Positions 17,761-26,688 of a DNA stretch of 64,000 nucleotides are shown in pieces. The position numbers were made by a program, and so were the translations under genes. Within the stretch, counting starts at the first letter, position 1. The number at the start of each line of letters is the position of its first letter. The stretch is from an uncultured Bacteroidota bacterium (GTDB lineage Bacteria; Bacteroidota; Bacteroidia; Flavobacteriales; Flavobacteriaceae), in contig CACJRP010000001.1 in assembly GCA_902595825.1 (NCBI GenBank), positions 85,715 to 149,714 of the forward strand, read 5' to 3'. The notes under the pieces are model-generated. The model saw only the letters and a list, made by a program, of their open reading frames with translations, did no database searches and was not told the DNA's origin.

Positions 17761-18111
17761 ATGAGAATCGACTTCTATATTTGGACAGTAAGATATTTTA
17801 GTTCTAGGAGTAAAGCTACGATTGCCTGTAAGAATGGAGATGTGACTGTAAATGAAAGAAGAATCAAACCGTCACATGAAGTGCTGGTTAATGATATAAT
17901 AGAAATTAAAAATAAAGATAAGGTTTACCAGCTTACAGTTTTGGATTTTCCAAAGTCAAGAGTTGGAACTAAGTTGGTAGATATGTATAGAATGATAAGA
18001 GATGTAAAGTCAAAAAAAATAGCCCATAACAAAATAAATCATTCTAGAAAAAAAGGAGAAGGAAGACCTACAAAAAAAGATAGAAGAAATCTTGACAAAT
18101 TTTTAACCTAA
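17761..18111 (+). CDS. S4-domain RNA-binding protein, Hsp15-like
   Basis: A 116-aa basic protein with an S4 domain at residues 1-60 (MRIDFYIWTVRYFSSRSKAT, VTVNERRIKPSHEVLVND) and a Lys/Arg-rich C-terminal tail. Size and layout match Hsp15/HslR, which rescues stalled 50S subunits carrying peptidyl-tRNA; that role is inferred from the family. It is followed after 11 bp by the phosphoribosyltransferase gene on the same strand. Confidence 0.88.
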   Translation: MRIDFYIWTVRYFSSRSKATIACKNGDVTVNERRIKPSHEVLVNDIIEIKNKDKVYQLTVLDFPKSRVGTKLVDMYRMIRDVKSKKIAHNKINHSRKKGEGRPTKKDRRNLDKFLT

Positions 18112-18122
18112 AAAGAATCAAT

Positions 18123-18626
18123 ATGTTAAAATCTGAAAATTTAATTTTTGATGAGAAAAAAATAAAATATTGTACAAAAAGAATTGCATATCAAATTTAT
18201 GAATCTAACATTAAGAGTAAAGAAATTTTTCTCGTAGGCATTGCTGAAAACGGGTGCATTTTTGCTAATGAAATTGAAAAAAACCTAAATGATATAACAA
18301 AAATAAAAATAACAACTTTAAAATTAGCGATAGATAAAAAGAAACCTAGAAATAAAATTTCCCTTGATTCCGATGTTAAAAAATTAGAAAATAAGAGTAT
18401 TGTGATTATTGATGATGTCCTAAATACTGGTTTAGTCTTTGCATATGCACTAAGATTTTTATTAAATATTAATATTAAACAAATAAAAATAGCAGTTTTG
18501 GTAAATAGAGAACACAATAAATTTCCAATTAAAGCCGATTATAAAGGAATCTCTTTGTCTACATCAGTTAATGAAACTGTCAAAGTCAATTTAATCGGAA
18601 AACAAAGGGGTATATATTTAGTCTAG
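18123..18626 (+). CDS. Phosphoribosyltransferase, PyrR-like
   Basis: A 167-aa type I phosphoribosyltransferase. The PRPP loop is IVIIDDVLNTGLVFAYAL (DDVxxTG), preceded by a flexible-loop region and an N-terminal half resembling PyrR (LVGIAENGCIFANEIEK). PyrR proteins have uracil phosphoribosyltransferase activity and may regulate pyrimidine genes, but no pyr genes are nearby and I would not claim that role. It shares its last 9 bp with the converging aroK gene. Confidence 0.8.
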   Translation: MLKSENLIFDEKKIKYCTKRIAYQIYESNIKSKEIFLVGIAENGCIFANEIEKNLNDITKIKITTLKLAIDKKKPRNKISLDSDVKKLENKSIVIIDDVLNTGLVFAYALRFLLNINIKQIKIAVLVNREHNKFPIKADYKGISLSTSVNETVKVNLIGKQRGIYLV

Positions 18627-19145
18627 AGAAAGTAAAATTTCTCCTATTATTTCTGGAATTGATTTACTATCAACGTTTATTTTTATTTTAGCCTTTTCGT
18701 AGAACGAAGATCTTTCAAAAAGATGCTTAGAAACAAAATCTCTTAAATCAATTTTATTTTTTAAATGTTCAATTAGGGGTCTTTTTTCATTTTTCTTGTA
18801 TAATCTGTTTACAAGATTATCTAAACTTGCCTTGAAGTATATAGACTGGTGAACCGAATCTACTATATCCGACATATTAGTAAAATAACATGGTGTTCCG
18901 CCTCCCAATGATACAATTTTGGGAATCGAAGAATTAATTAATTTTAGTAGAATTTTTCTTTCAACTTGACGAAAGTATAATTCTCCTTTCAACTCGAAAA
19001 TTTTTTGAATTGGATTTTTTTCATATTCCTCAATTTTTTTGTCAAGATCATAAAAAGAAATATTTAATTGTGAAGCTAAAGCTTCTCCAAGAATTGTCTT
19101 ACCAGATCCCATATAACCTATTAAAAAAACTGTGTTCAAAATCAA
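18618..19145 (-). CDS. aroK: Shikimate kinase
   Basis: Phosphorylates shikimate in aromatic amino acid synthesis. Walker A is GYMGSGKTILGEALA; the shikimate-binding signature is FYDLDKKIEEYEK, then FRQVERKIL and VSLGGGTPCY; the lid has KKNEKRPLIEHL. Length 175 aa is normal. There is no ATG upstream of the Walker A motif apart from the Met inside it, so translation must begin at TTG (19145 or 19139). It converges on the phosphoribosyltransferase with a 9-bp overlap. Confidence 0.92.
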   Translation of the reverse strand: MILNTVFLIGYMGSGKTILGEALASQLNISFYDLDKKIEEYEKNPIQKIFELKGELYFRQVERKILLKLINSSIPKIVSLGGGTPCYFTNMSDIVDSVHQSIYFKASLDNLVNRLYKKNEKRPLIEHLKNKIDLRDFVSKHLFERSSFYEKAKIKINVDSKSIPEIIGEILLSLD

Positions 19146-19200
19146 TTCAAATTGATTATAAATTTAATCATTAAGTCGATGCATTATAAATTTTTGCTTG

Positions 19201-19208
19201 TATATTTG
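19201..19208 (+). promoter_or_regulatory. -7 element upstream of first tRNA-Lys
   Basis: TATATTTG, a full match to the Bacteroidetes -7 consensus TAnnTTTG, ending 16 bp before the mature tRNA 5' end. No well-spaced upstream TTG is evident. Confidence 0.5.
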
Positions 19209-19224
19209 CGAACTTAAAACTAAA

Positions 19225-19297
19225 GATTTGGTAGCTCAGTTGGTAGAGCATCTCCCTTTTAAGGAGAGGGTCCTGGGTTCGAGCCCCAGCCAAATCA
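19225..19297 (+). tRNA. tRNA-Lys (TTT)
   Basis: Complete cloverleaf of 73 nt: acceptor GATTTGG / CCAAATC, D arm GCTC-AGTTGGTA-GAGC, anticodon stem TCTCC / GGAGA with loop CTTTTAA (anticodon TTT), T arm CTGGG-TTCGAGC-CCCAG, discriminator A. The CCA end is not encoded. Confidence 0.97.
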
Positions 19298-19308
19298 CTT
19301 TATTATAT

Positions 19309-19316
19309 TACTTTTG
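19309..19316 (+). promoter_or_regulatory. -7 element between the two tRNA-Lys genes
   Basis: TACTTTTG, matching TAnnTTTG, ends 12 bp before the second tRNA-Lys. Each lysine tRNA copy thus has its own candidate promoter, as though a promoter-tRNA unit had been duplicated. Confidence 0.4.
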
Positions 19317-19328
19317 TATAAGGTTAGA

Positions 19329-19401
19329 GACTTGGTAGCTCAGTTGGTAGAGCATCTCCCTTTTAAGGAGAGGGTCCTGGGTTCGAGCCCCAGCCAAGTC
19401 A
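19329..19401 (+). tRNA. tRNA-Lys (TTT), second copy
   Basis: Same 73-nt structure as the preceding tRNA except for the acceptor stem, GACTTGG / CCAAGTC, where the T-A pair at position 3 has become C-G on both sides, a compensatory change. The anticodon is TTT. Confidence 0.97.
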
Positions 19402-19409
19402 CTTCTAAT

Positions 19410-19493
19410 ACGCACGTGGCGGAATTGGTAGACGCGTTAGGTTGAGGGCCTAATGAGATTCATCTCGTGGAAGTTCGAGTCTTCTCGTGCGTA
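19410..19493 (+). tRNA. tRNA-Leu (GAG)
   Basis: Class II tRNA of 84 nt: acceptor ACGCACG / CGTGCGT, D arm GCGGAATTGGTAGACGC, anticodon stem TTAGG / CCTAA with loop TTGAGGG (anticodon GAG), a long variable arm (TGAGATTCATCTCGT), T arm GAAGTTCGAGTCTTC. The CCA end is not encoded. It lies 8 bp after the second tRNA-Lys. Confidence 0.95.
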
Positions 19494-19517
19494 CTTTACT
19501 GTTTAATCTTTTTTTTT

Positions 19518-19525
19518 TATATTTG
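19518..19525 (+). promoter_or_regulatory. -7 element of the MerR-crtB-crtZ operon
   Basis: TATATTTG matches TAnnTTTG and lies 23 bp before the ATG of the MerR gene, just after a T8 tract that could also help end the tRNA transcript. Confidence 0.5.
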
Positions 19526-19548
19526 ACTGCTTTTAATGAGTTTTGAAA

Positions 19549-20472
19549 ATGAAGAAGGTAAAAAGTAGTTTTAGCATCAAAGATCTTGAACACATTTCTG
19601 GGATAAAAGCCCACACAATAAGAATATGGGAGAAAAGGTACATGCTTCTTTCACCTGAAAGAACCAATACAAACATTAGAAAATATTCACTAGACAGCTT
19701 AAGAAAGTTACTTAATGTAACACTACTCTATAAAGAGGGTTTTAAAATATCTAAAATCGCAAATCTAGAACCCAAAGAAATACCTAATATTGTAAGAGAA
19801 ATTGCTCTTGAAAATAGTTCAGAAAATATTTCGATTAATGCATTCAAATTAGCAATGGTCAATTTTGATGTTGCTATGTTTGACACTAAGTACAAAATTT
19901 TACTTGAAAACAATGGTTTTGAATTTGTTTTCTTTAAAATTTTTGTGCCACTTATGACTGAATTAGGTATTTTATGGCAGACAGGTGCAATTTGTCCATC
20001 ACATGAACATTTTATAACTAGTTTAATTAAACAAAAAATCCATGTTCAGACTGAAAAAATCCAGAATAAAAAAGTCACCGGTCAATCTTCATCAAAATTT
20101 GCTATTTTCTTACCTGATAATGAAATTCATGAACTAAGTATATTATTTCTTAATTATTTGATTTTAAGTAAAGGTTATCATACAATCTTCTTAGGACAGT
20201 CAATCCCATTAAAAAGCTTAAAAACACTACTTTCACAAAATGATATTTTACATTTTATCACTTACATAACTGTTCAACCCTCTAAGGGTGATATATTTAA
20301 GTTTGTTAATATGTTTTATGAAAATATTATCAGAGGTTCGAAAAATAAGTTATCTGTTTTTGGACCTCAAGTAAAATATCTTACTTCAAAAAACTTACCT
20401 GACAATATATTTATCTTTAACAGTCATAAAACTTTTGTAGAAGAATTTTTAACTCAACCGGTCTTTATCTAG
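19549..20472 (+). CDS. MerR-family regulator with CarH-like B12-binding domain
   Basis: A 307-aa regulator. The N-terminal winged helix (about residues 6-75; SFSIKDLEHISGIKAHTIRI, WEKRYMLLSPERT) is MerR type. The C-terminus resembles the cobalamin-binding module of CarH/LitR: W-x9-EH appears as LWQTGAICPSHEHF, and the Rossmann part begins NEIHELS, keeping the E-x-H histidine that coordinates cobalt in CarH, followed by KGYHTIFLGQSIPLK. In CarH, light breaks the B12 complex and derepresses carotenoid genes. The two next genes are crtB and crtZ, so it probably controls them. I prefer ATG 19549 over TTG 19543. B12 binding is inferred. Confidence 0.85.
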   Translation: MKKVKSSFSIKDLEHISGIKAHTIRIWEKRYMLLSPERTNTNIRKYSLDSLRKLLNVTLLYKEGFKISKIANLEPKEIPNIVREIALENSSENISINAFKLAMVNFDVAMFDTKYKILLENNGFEFVFFKIFVPLMTELGILWQTGAICPSHEHFITSLIKQKIHVQTEKIQNKKVTGQSSSKFAIFLPDNEIHELSILFLNYLILSKGYHTIFLGQSIPLKSLKTLLSQNDILHFITYITVQPSKGDIFKFVNMFYENIIRGSKNKLSVFGPQVKYLTSKNLPDNIFIFNSHKTFVEEFLTQPVFI

Positions 20473-20514
20473 TTTTTTGTATTTTTAATATCGAAATAAA
20501 GCTTATTTTAATAA

Positions 20515-21357
20515 ATGAAAGAACTTTTCGATATTGTATCTGAAAAATGTAGCGAGAAAGTAACTAAGTCTTACAGTACGTCATTTTCAATCGCTACCAA
20601 AATGCTGTCTTCTTCTATTCAACAAGATATTTATAATATATATGGATTTGTTAGACTTTCTGACGAAATTGTAGATTCTCTACATGACTATAATAAAGAA
20701 TTATTGTTTAATCGTTTTGAAAAGGATTTAAAAAATTCACTTAAAGAAAAAATCAGTTTAAATCCAATACTAAACTCATTTCAACACACCTTTCATAAAT
20801 ATAATTTTGACATGGAACTGGTTAATTCATTCATGAAAAGTATGAGGTGGGATTTACACAAAAAAAAGTATTTAACAAAGTCAGACTACAATGAGTATAT
20901 TTATGGCTCTGCAGACGTTGTAGGTTTAATGTGCTTAAAAGTTTTTGTTAATGGTGACAAAAATAAATATAAAAACCTAAAATCATATGCAATGTCACTA
21001 GGCTCAGCTTTCCAAAAAGTTAATTTTCTTAGAGATGTAAAAAATGATTTTGAAAATCTTAACAGGTCATATTTTCCTAAAATTGATTTTTTTAATTTTA
21101 CTGAAAAAGACAAAGATAACATCATATTAGAGATTGAAAAAGACTTTAAAAATGGTCTAAAGGGTATTTTTTTACTACCAGATAATTCTAGATTTGGAGT
21201 ATACACCGCATACAAGTATTATTTTAGATTGTTAGAAAAACTTAAAAGAACTCCATCAAAATTCATAATTTCTACGAGAATTAGAATACCTAATTATGTA
21301 AAAATGGGACTGCTTGCGGAATCCTATTTGAAATATCATTTTAACACTTATAAATAA
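20515..21357 (+). CDS. crtB: Phytoene synthase
   Basis: Condenses two geranylgeranyl diphosphates to phytoene, the first committed carotenoid step; 280 aa. Substrate-Mg motifs are VRLSDEIVDSLHD (first Asp-rich region) and KVNFLRDVKNDFENLNRSYF (second). SYSTSFSIATKML at the start and YIYGSADVVGLMCLKVF are typical of trans-isoprenyl diphosphate synthases of the squalene/phytoene class. It lies between the MerR regulator (42 bp) and crtZ (1 bp). No phytoene desaturase gene (crtI) is present here, although crtI usually accompanies crtB in flavobacterial clusters. Confidence 0.92.
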   Translation: MKELFDIVSEKCSEKVTKSYSTSFSIATKMLSSSIQQDIYNIYGFVRLSDEIVDSLHDYNKELLFNRFEKDLKNSLKEKISLNPILNSFQHTFHKYNFDMELVNSFMKSMRWDLHKKKYLTKSDYNEYIYGSADVVGLMCLKVFVNGDKNKYKNLKSYAMSLGSAFQKVNFLRDVKNDFENLNRSYFPKIDFFNFTEKDKDNIILEIEKDFKNGLKGIFLLPDNSRFGVYTAYKYYFRLLEKLKRTPSKFIISTRIRIPNYVKMGLLAESYLKYHFNTYK

Positions 21358-21358
21358 C

Positions 21359-21805
21359 ATGTGGACCATCGTTTGGATTTTGATTTTAATTTTAACTTTT
21401 CTTTTTATGGAATTTGTCGCATGGTTTTCTCATAAATTCATAATGCACGGTTTTTTATGGTCATGGCATAAAGATCATCACAAAAAAGACCATGACTCGT
21501 GGTTTGAAAAAAATGATTTGTTTTTCTTGGTTTACGCCATACCGAGTGTCTTTTTTGTAGTCTTATGGGGAGAATATTCGTTTTGGGCTGGTCTACCCAT
21601 AGCAATTGGAATTTTTTGCTATGGCTTAACTTATTTTATTGTTCATGATATTTTTATACATAGAAGATTTAAAATATTCAGAAACATAGATAACAGTTAT
21701 GCAAAAGGAATAAGAAGAGCACATAAAATTCATCACAAAAATATTAATAAGGAAGGTGGAGTTTGTTTTGGAATGTTATATGTTCCAAAAAAATATTTTC
21801 AATAG
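21359..21805 (+). CDS. crtZ: Beta-carotene hydroxylase
   Basis: Membrane di-iron hydroxylase of the fatty acid hydroxylase superfamily that makes zeaxanthin from beta-carotene; 148 aa. The histidine clusters are in place: HKFIMH, HKDHH, HDIFIHRRF and HKIHHKN. About four hydrophobic helices surround them. The gene starts 1 bp after the crtB stop and converges on the SurA gene with a 4-bp gap. Presence of crtZ implies zeaxanthin-type pigments, with desaturase and cyclase encoded elsewhere. Confidence 0.93.
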   Translation: MWTIVWILILILTFLFMEFVAWFSHKFIMHGFLWSWHKDHHKKDHDSWFEKNDLFFLVYAIPSVFFVVLWGEYSFWAGLPIAIGIFCYGLTYFIVHDIFIHRRFKIFRNIDNSYAKGIRRAHKIHHKNINKEGGVCFGMLYVPKKYFQ

Positions 21806-21809
21806 ACAG

Positions 21810-23198
21810 CTACTGCTTATTCCAATTATTTGAAAAGTTACAAGCTCTAAATGATTTGTTCACATTTACAAAAGTTTCTTCTATCTTCAATCCTAGCCAC
21901 TTTTTGACAGTTTCTAGTTGTTTATCTTTAAGAGCTAAGTCCTTTATTTTAGTGAAATCTTTTGAAAAATTTGCAACATGTTCTTCTAATCTTTTTGAAA
22001 CCATAATAATTTTGAACTTCTTTAAACCAGAACGGTCTGTCTCAAGAAGGGGAAGTGAAATTTCACCTTCATCTAAATTTTTAACCTGACTATAAAGTTT
22101 TGGATCCATTTTTGTAAGCTCAAAACGAGTGTCTCCTGTTATTGGATTCACTAATTTTCCACCATTATTTCTAGTTTCTTTGTCATAAGAAAAATTAAAG
22201 GCTGCGTCTTCAAACTTAATTTCTTTATCCACAATCCTTTTTCTTATTGTGTCTAACAGTTTTTTGGACTCTAAAAGTTTGGATTCGTCAACATTGGGTG
22301 TAATTAATATATGCCTTATATCAACTTGTTGCCCTCTTATATTTTCAACAGTCAAAATATGCCAGCCGAATTCTGTTTTAAAAGGACTGGAAATTTCCCC
22401 TTCTTCAAGACTGAAGGCAACATCCCTAAATTCTTTGACCATTCTGGGTCTTTTTCTATGTAGAGTATATTTTCCACCATTTGCTCTAGAGCCAGGATCT
22501 TGTGAATATAAAATTGCTTTTGATGCAAAACTCAAACCTTTTTCTTCAACGTCATTCTTAAATGAATTTAGTAAGTCAATTACTCTATTTTTTTCTTCAT
22601 CGCTTACACTAGGTTCAATTACGATTTGTGAAATTTCTAATTCGGTTCCAAAAACAGGTAAATCATAAACAGGAATTGACTCATAAAACAACTTTACTTC
22701 TTCAGGTGTAACTTCAACATCATCCACAACCTTTGCTTGCATTAATTGAGATAATTTTTGAATTTTATTCAACTGATATAGCTCATCACGAAACGACAAT
22801 TCATCTTTCTTATTATAGAATTCTAACACTTTCTCTAAACTACCAAGTTGTTCAGTAAAGTATTCTATACTCTGATCAACATAAGAATAAATTTCTGTGT
22901 CACTTACTTCTAAGCTGTCTTGAATTGCATGGTGAGCATATAATTTATCCTCCATTAATTTACCTAAAAGTTCGCATTTAGTTACATTTTTTGTTGAAAT
23001 ACCTTGAGATTCCATTTCTGAAAATGTCTTATCAATATCTGAGTCTAAAATAACATAGTCCCCAACTACTGAAGCAACTCCGTCAAGCTTAAATCTTGAA
23101 GGTTCTTGACTAAAAATACCTTGAAAACCGAGAAATAAGGTAAATAGTGCCTTAAGGTACTTGAGGGTAAATTTCAACTTTATTTGCTTGTATAGCAT
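21810..23198 (-). CDS. SurA-type periplasmic peptidyl-prolyl isomerase
   Basis: A 462-aa exported chaperone for outer-membrane proteins. After a signal peptide (cleavage near GIFSQEPS) comes a SurA N-terminal chaperone domain (VVGDYVILDSDIDKTF onward). Two parvulin domains follow (about 180-285 and 285-385), with ELEISQIVI, FGWHILTVENIRG and VDIRHILITPN. The C-terminal segment resembles the SurA tail. The first 47 bp overlap the end of the next gene upstream, a strong overlap that suggests coupled translation. It is probably a surA orthologue, but Bacteroidetes carry several paralogues, so I leave the symbol empty. Confidence 0.88.
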   Translation of the reverse strand: MLYKQIKLKFTLKYLKALFTLFLGFQGIFSQEPSRFKLDGVASVVGDYVILDSDIDKTFSEMESQGISTKNVTKCELLGKLMEDKLYAHHAIQDSLEVSDTEIYSYVDQSIEYFTEQLGSLEKVLEFYNKKDELSFRDELYQLNKIQKLSQLMQAKVVDDVEVTPEEVKLFYESIPVYDLPVFGTELEISQIVIEPSVSDEEKNRVIDLLNSFKNDVEEKGLSFASKAILYSQDPGSRANGGKYTLHRKRPRMVKEFRDVAFSLEEGEISSPFKTEFGWHILTVENIRGQQVDIRHILITPNVDESKLLESKKLLDTIRKRIVDKEIKFEDAAFNFSYDKETRNNGGKLVNPITGDTRFELTKMDPKLYSQVKNLDEGEISLPLLETDRSGLKKFKIIMVSKRLEEHVANFSKDFTKIKDLALKDKQLETVKKWLGLKIEETFVNVNKSFRACNFSNNWNKQ

Positions 23199-24015
23199 CG
23201 TCTAAAATTTCTTTGTTAAAGTTTTTAAAAAAATCAAGCTTTTTTTTATTAATTAAAATTCTTTCAATATTACCCTCAACTATTTCATAAGGTGCAGGGG
23301 TATTATATTTTTTATAATCAAAAACTTTTAACAAATATACTTGTAATGAGTCCTTGAAAACAAAAAAATTTCTTTTTTTTAGATCTATTTCAAAGTTAAA
23401 AATTTTTGATGCTGGGATTTTTTTTAATAGATTATTTTTATTTAGCCAGGCTGGTTTATCCAAAAGAAATTCATCAAACTGATAATTAAGAGAGTCTAAA
23501 AAAAATAAATCAGTGTCTGAAAAATTTCTAAACCTTGACATAATTAATTTTAAATTATTATTATTTTCAGGTAAAATAATATAAGCAACTCTATAGATAT
23601 CATCTTTCAATCTAAAATTTCCTTTATTTTTTTTATAATATATAACCTTTTTTGAACTATCAATTTTATTTTTAAAATGAGAATTTGATAAGAAATTTCT
23701 GTATGTATTAATCCACAGTTGAGACCTGTAGTTTTCTACCATTTTTGCAAGTCGTTTCTGAATTGAGTCATGAAGATATAAGAGTGACTGGCTATATACC
23801 AGCTTCTTAATTGCCCAATCATCAATAATTGATCTTGACATAATTATACTATCTTCATAAGATAATTCAGGACTTATTTCGTTTTCAAAATCAGAGAGAT
23901 ATAGAAAAGTAGAGTTAACTCTAGCTATTTTTATTCTTTTATCAGATTTTTGAAAATTATCACAGCATATAAAAAAAATAAATATAATTACTAATCTCAT
24001 TTTAAAATATTTCAT
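23152..24015 (-). CDS. Lipoprotein related to the SurA/PpiD chaperone family
   Basis: A 287-aa lipoprotein: ATG 24015 gives a signal peptide ending IFFICC; the TTG at 24018 adds one residue only. The body is charged and helical, with VNSTFLYLSDFENEI at the start like the SurA/PpiD N-terminal chaperone domain, but I see no convincing parvulin active site. It overlaps the downstream SurA gene by 47 bp, and in Flavobacteriaceae a divergent gene of this type commonly sits between SurA paralogues and guaB. I infer a role in outer-membrane protein folding; activity as an isomerase is doubtful. Confidence 0.7.
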   Translation of the reverse strand: MKYFKMRLVIIFIFFICCDNFQKSDKRIKIARVNSTFLYLSDFENEISPELSYEDSIIMSRSIIDDWAIKKLVYSQSLLYLHDSIQKRLAKMVENYRSQLWINTYRNFLSNSHFKNKIDSSKKVIYYKKNKGNFRLKDDIYRVAYIILPENNNNLKLIMSRFRNFSDTDLFFLDSLNYQFDEFLLDKPAWLNKNNLLKKIPASKIFNFEIDLKKRNFFVFKDSLQVYLLKVFDYKKYNTPAPYEIVEGNIERILINKKKLDFFKNFNKEILDDAIQANKVEIYPQVP

Positions 24016-24123
24016 CAAACTTAAAAAAATAAATAACAGTTTTTTTAAATTATTATAAATACATGAATTGAATGAGGTTTTTTTATTTATAATATTGTCA
24101 TAAATTGCGGTAAATTAAAGGAG

Positions 24124-24468
24124 ATGAGACTTTTAATTTTATTAATGGCATTATTTAATTTCTTCAACCTTGAGAATAGCAGACTTTATTCCACAAATAA
24201 AGAAAATAAAATATCTATTTCACTTTCAAGTTTTGAACAAAAATCTTCCGCAAGACTAGTTTATAAAGATGGTTTTTTAAGTATCGAAGGAATAGATGGT
24301 AATGCCAATGTTACTATATACAGTATAATTGGAAATAAAGTAGCATTCTTCTCAAACATAGATTTAAGAAAATTTAAAGAATCTATTCCTTTACAAAGAG
24401 AAACAATGTATATTGCTAGAATTGAGTTTTCTAACACAGTCTTTACTTATAAGTTTTTTACTAGATAA
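24124..24468 (+). CDS. Mini-protein consisting mainly of a type IX secretion sorting domain
   Basis: A 114-aa protein: signal peptide-like N-terminus (about 1-18), a short linker, and a C-terminal region of about 65 residues that resembles the type A T9SS sorting signal (LSIEGIDGNANVTIYSIIGN, then MYIARIEFSNTVFTYKFFTR; compare the usual VTIYSxxGKxV ... GxYxVKI ... KKxxK). T9SS signals normally follow a large cargo; here there is almost none. It could be a decoy, a relic of a cargo gene or a small surface adhesin. It converges on guaB with a 1-bp gap. Confidence 0.65.
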   Translation: MRLLILLMALFNFFNLENSRLYSTNKENKISISLSSFEQKSSARLVYKDGFLSIEGIDGNANVTIYSIIGNKVAFFSNIDLRKFKESIPLQRETMYIARIEFSNTVFTYKFFTR

Positions 24469-24469
24469 A

Positions 24470-25942
24470 TTATCTGGAATAGTTAGGAGCCTCTTTCGTA
24501 ATTTCAATGTTGTGAGGATGACTTTCTGTTATTCCGGCTGATGTTATTCTAACAAACTCCCCTTTATTTTTCAATTCCTTTATGGTTTTTGTTCCACAAT
24601 AACCCATACCTGCTCTAAGTCCTCCCATTAATTGTTGAATGCTTTCATAAATTTCTCCCTTGTAAGGTACTCTCCCTTCAATTCCTTCCGGAACAAGCTT
24701 TTTTATATCATCCTCAACATCCTGAAAATACCTATCTTTACTTCCTTTTTTCATTGCCTCTACACTACCCATCCCCCTATATGATTTAAATTTTCTGCCC
24801 TCATATATGATAGTTTCGCCGGGTGATTCTTTAGTCCCAGCAAGAAGAGAACCAAGCATAACACAATCAGAACCAGCTGCTATTGCTTTCGGTATATCAC
24901 CGGTGTAACGAATTCCTCCGTCGGCTATTAAAGGAACCCCAGAACCTTTAATTGCTTTATAAACTGACTTAATTGCAGATAATTGTGGATATCCAACACC
25001 AGCAATAATCCTTGTTGTGCAAATTGAACCTGGCCCAATTCCTACTTTAACTGCATCTGCACCAAGATCAACTAAAAATTTTGCAGCTTCACCAGTTGCA
25101 ATATTTCCAACAACTACATCTAAATTTGAAAAAGAATCCTTGATTTCTTTTAATATTTGGGCAACTCTTTTAGAATGTGCATGAGCTGTATCTATTACGA
25201 TAGCGTCTACACCCGCTTTTACTAGAGCTTGAGTTCTTTCAATAACATCGTTAGTAACACCTACAGCGGCAGCTAAACGGAGTCTTCCATAGATATCTTT
25301 ATTTGAAATGGGTTTAACAGTTTGTTTTGTTATATCCCTGTAAGTAATTAAACCAACCAATCTATATGAATCATCTACAACGGGCAGTTTTTCAATTTTG
25401 TGTTTCTGTAAAATTTCTTCAGCATCCTTTAGGGAGGTGTTTGGGCTTACTGTTATAAGATTTTTAGCGGTCATTACATCCTTAATACTTCTATTTCCAT
25501 CTCTTTCAAAACGTAAGTCTCTGTTCGTTACAATTCCACATAATTTTCTTGTTTTACTTATTATTGGTATTCCTCCAATGTTGTTTTTTTTCATGGATTC
25601 CTTTGCGTCTGAAACTTTACCATTTAGTGAAAGGGTTACTGGATCTAATATCATACCTGATTCAGCTCTTTTTACAAATCTCACTTTACTTGCTTGTTTT
25701 TCAATAGACATATTTTTATGTAAAACTCCTATTCCACCCTCTCGTGCGAGCGCTATTGCCATCTGACTTTCAGTAACAGTATCCATAGCAGCAGAAATAA
25801 CAGGGATGTTGAGCGGAATATTTTTAGAGAAATATGTTTTAATATCAACCTCTCTTGGCAAAACCTCTGAGTATTTTGGAACGAGTAATACATCGTCAAA
25901 TGTTAAACCCTCCTGAATTTTATTATGCTCTTTGTTGATCAT
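24470..25942 (-). CDS. guaB: Inosine-5'-monophosphate dehydrogenase
   Basis: Oxidises IMP to XMP, the committed step to GMP; 490 aa. The barrel starts with [20 protein letters not shown], two CBS domains sit at about 95-220, and the catalytic loop [19 protein letters not shown] holds the active-site cysteine; [11 protein letters not shown] follows. ATG 25942 gives the usual N-terminus [12 protein letters not shown]; the longer frame to 25972 adds ten residues with no family support. Confidence 0.96.
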   Translation of the reverse strand: MINKEHNKIQEGLTFDDVLLVPKYSEVLPREVDIKTYFSKNIPLNIPVISAAMDTVTESQMAIALAREGGIGVLHKNMSIEKQASKVRFVKRAESGMILDPVTLSLNGKVSDAKESMKKNNIGGIPIISKTRKLCGIVTNRDLRFERDGNRSIKDVMTAKNLITVSPNTSLKDAEEILQKHKIEKLPVVDDSYRLVGLITYRDITKQTVKPISNKDIYGRLRLAAAVGVTNDVIERTQALVKAGVDAIVIDTAHAHSKRVAQILKEIKDSFSNLDVVVGNIATGEAAKFLVDLGADAVKVGIGPGSICTTRIIAGVGYPQLSAIKSVYKAIKGSGVPLIADGGIRYTGDIPKAIAAGSDCVMLGSLLAGTKESPGETIIYEGRKFKSYRGMGSVEAMKKGSKDRYFQDVEDDIKKLVPEGIEGRVPYKGEIYESIQQLMGGLRAGMGYCGTKTIKELKNKGEFVRITSAGITESHPHNIEITKEAPNYSR

Positions 25943-26050
25943 CGCAACTAAAATAAAAATAGTTGCATGCAAATCTATTAAAAAAACAATGAATTTCAGT
26001 CCTTTATGAAAATATTTCTTGAATATTAAAAATCGAAAAATTTAGTAATA

Positions 26051-26644
26051 TTAAGAAAGTAGTATATACACGGCTAAAATGGTTAAAATTAATCCGTTGA
26101 TAGGTTTTAAAATACCCACCTTCAAAATATTTGACAGTCTAGATGAAAAATATGCCGTAAGTAAAAAGATGAAAAAAACCTGGACAATAAAAATTGAACA
26201 CAAAAAAGTGTATTGAAGAGACTCTGTAATTTCGGTACTAAACAAGAAATTAGGGAAAAAAAGCCAAAAAAATAGACCTACTTTAGGATTTGAAATATTC
26301 ATAATTATTCCTTGTTTAAACAAGTTTTTTGAACTGCTTATTTTTTTTTTACTCTGTTTTTTGAGTAGATATAGGTAAAGTTCTAAAATACCCAGATACA
26401 AAAAATATGTAAACCCAATTATTTTAATGTAAAATAAAATTGTATCAGAGTTTGAAAAAAACTTTGACCATCCGAAAATTAAAGTCGATGAATGAACCAA
26501 AAGTCCAGTTATTAAACCCATCAAAAATTTAAAACAAGACTTAAATCCTTTCTGAAGGCCATACGAAATTATCATTATGATATCGGGGCCTGGGGTCAAT
26601 ATTATAAAAAAAGATGCTACTATAAAAGTTAATAATTCTTGCAT
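26051..26644 (-). CDS. LysE/RhtB-family amino-acid exporter
   Basis: A 197-aa inner-membrane protein with about six transmembrane helices. The N-terminal family signature is TPGPDIIMIISYGLQKGFKS, followed by a glycine-rich second helix; MNISNPKVGLFFWLFFPNF is the second conserved region (LNPKxxLFF). The family exports lysine, homoserine, threonine and related compounds; the substrate cannot be told. It is divergent from the DUF3050 gene, 58 bp away. Confidence 0.88.
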   Translation of the reverse strand: MQELLTFIVASFFIILTPGPDIIMIISYGLQKGFKSCFKFLMGLITGLLVHSSTLIFGWSKFFSNSDTILFYIKIIGFTYFLYLGILELYLYLLKKQSKKKISSSKNLFKQGIIMNISNPKVGLFFWLFFPNFLFSTEITESLQYTFLCSIFIVQVFFIFLLTAYFSSRLSNILKVGILKPINGLILTILAVYILLS

Positions 26645-26688
26645 TGCTTTTCAATATAATTATAATTTACGGATTTTAGGTTTTGCAC

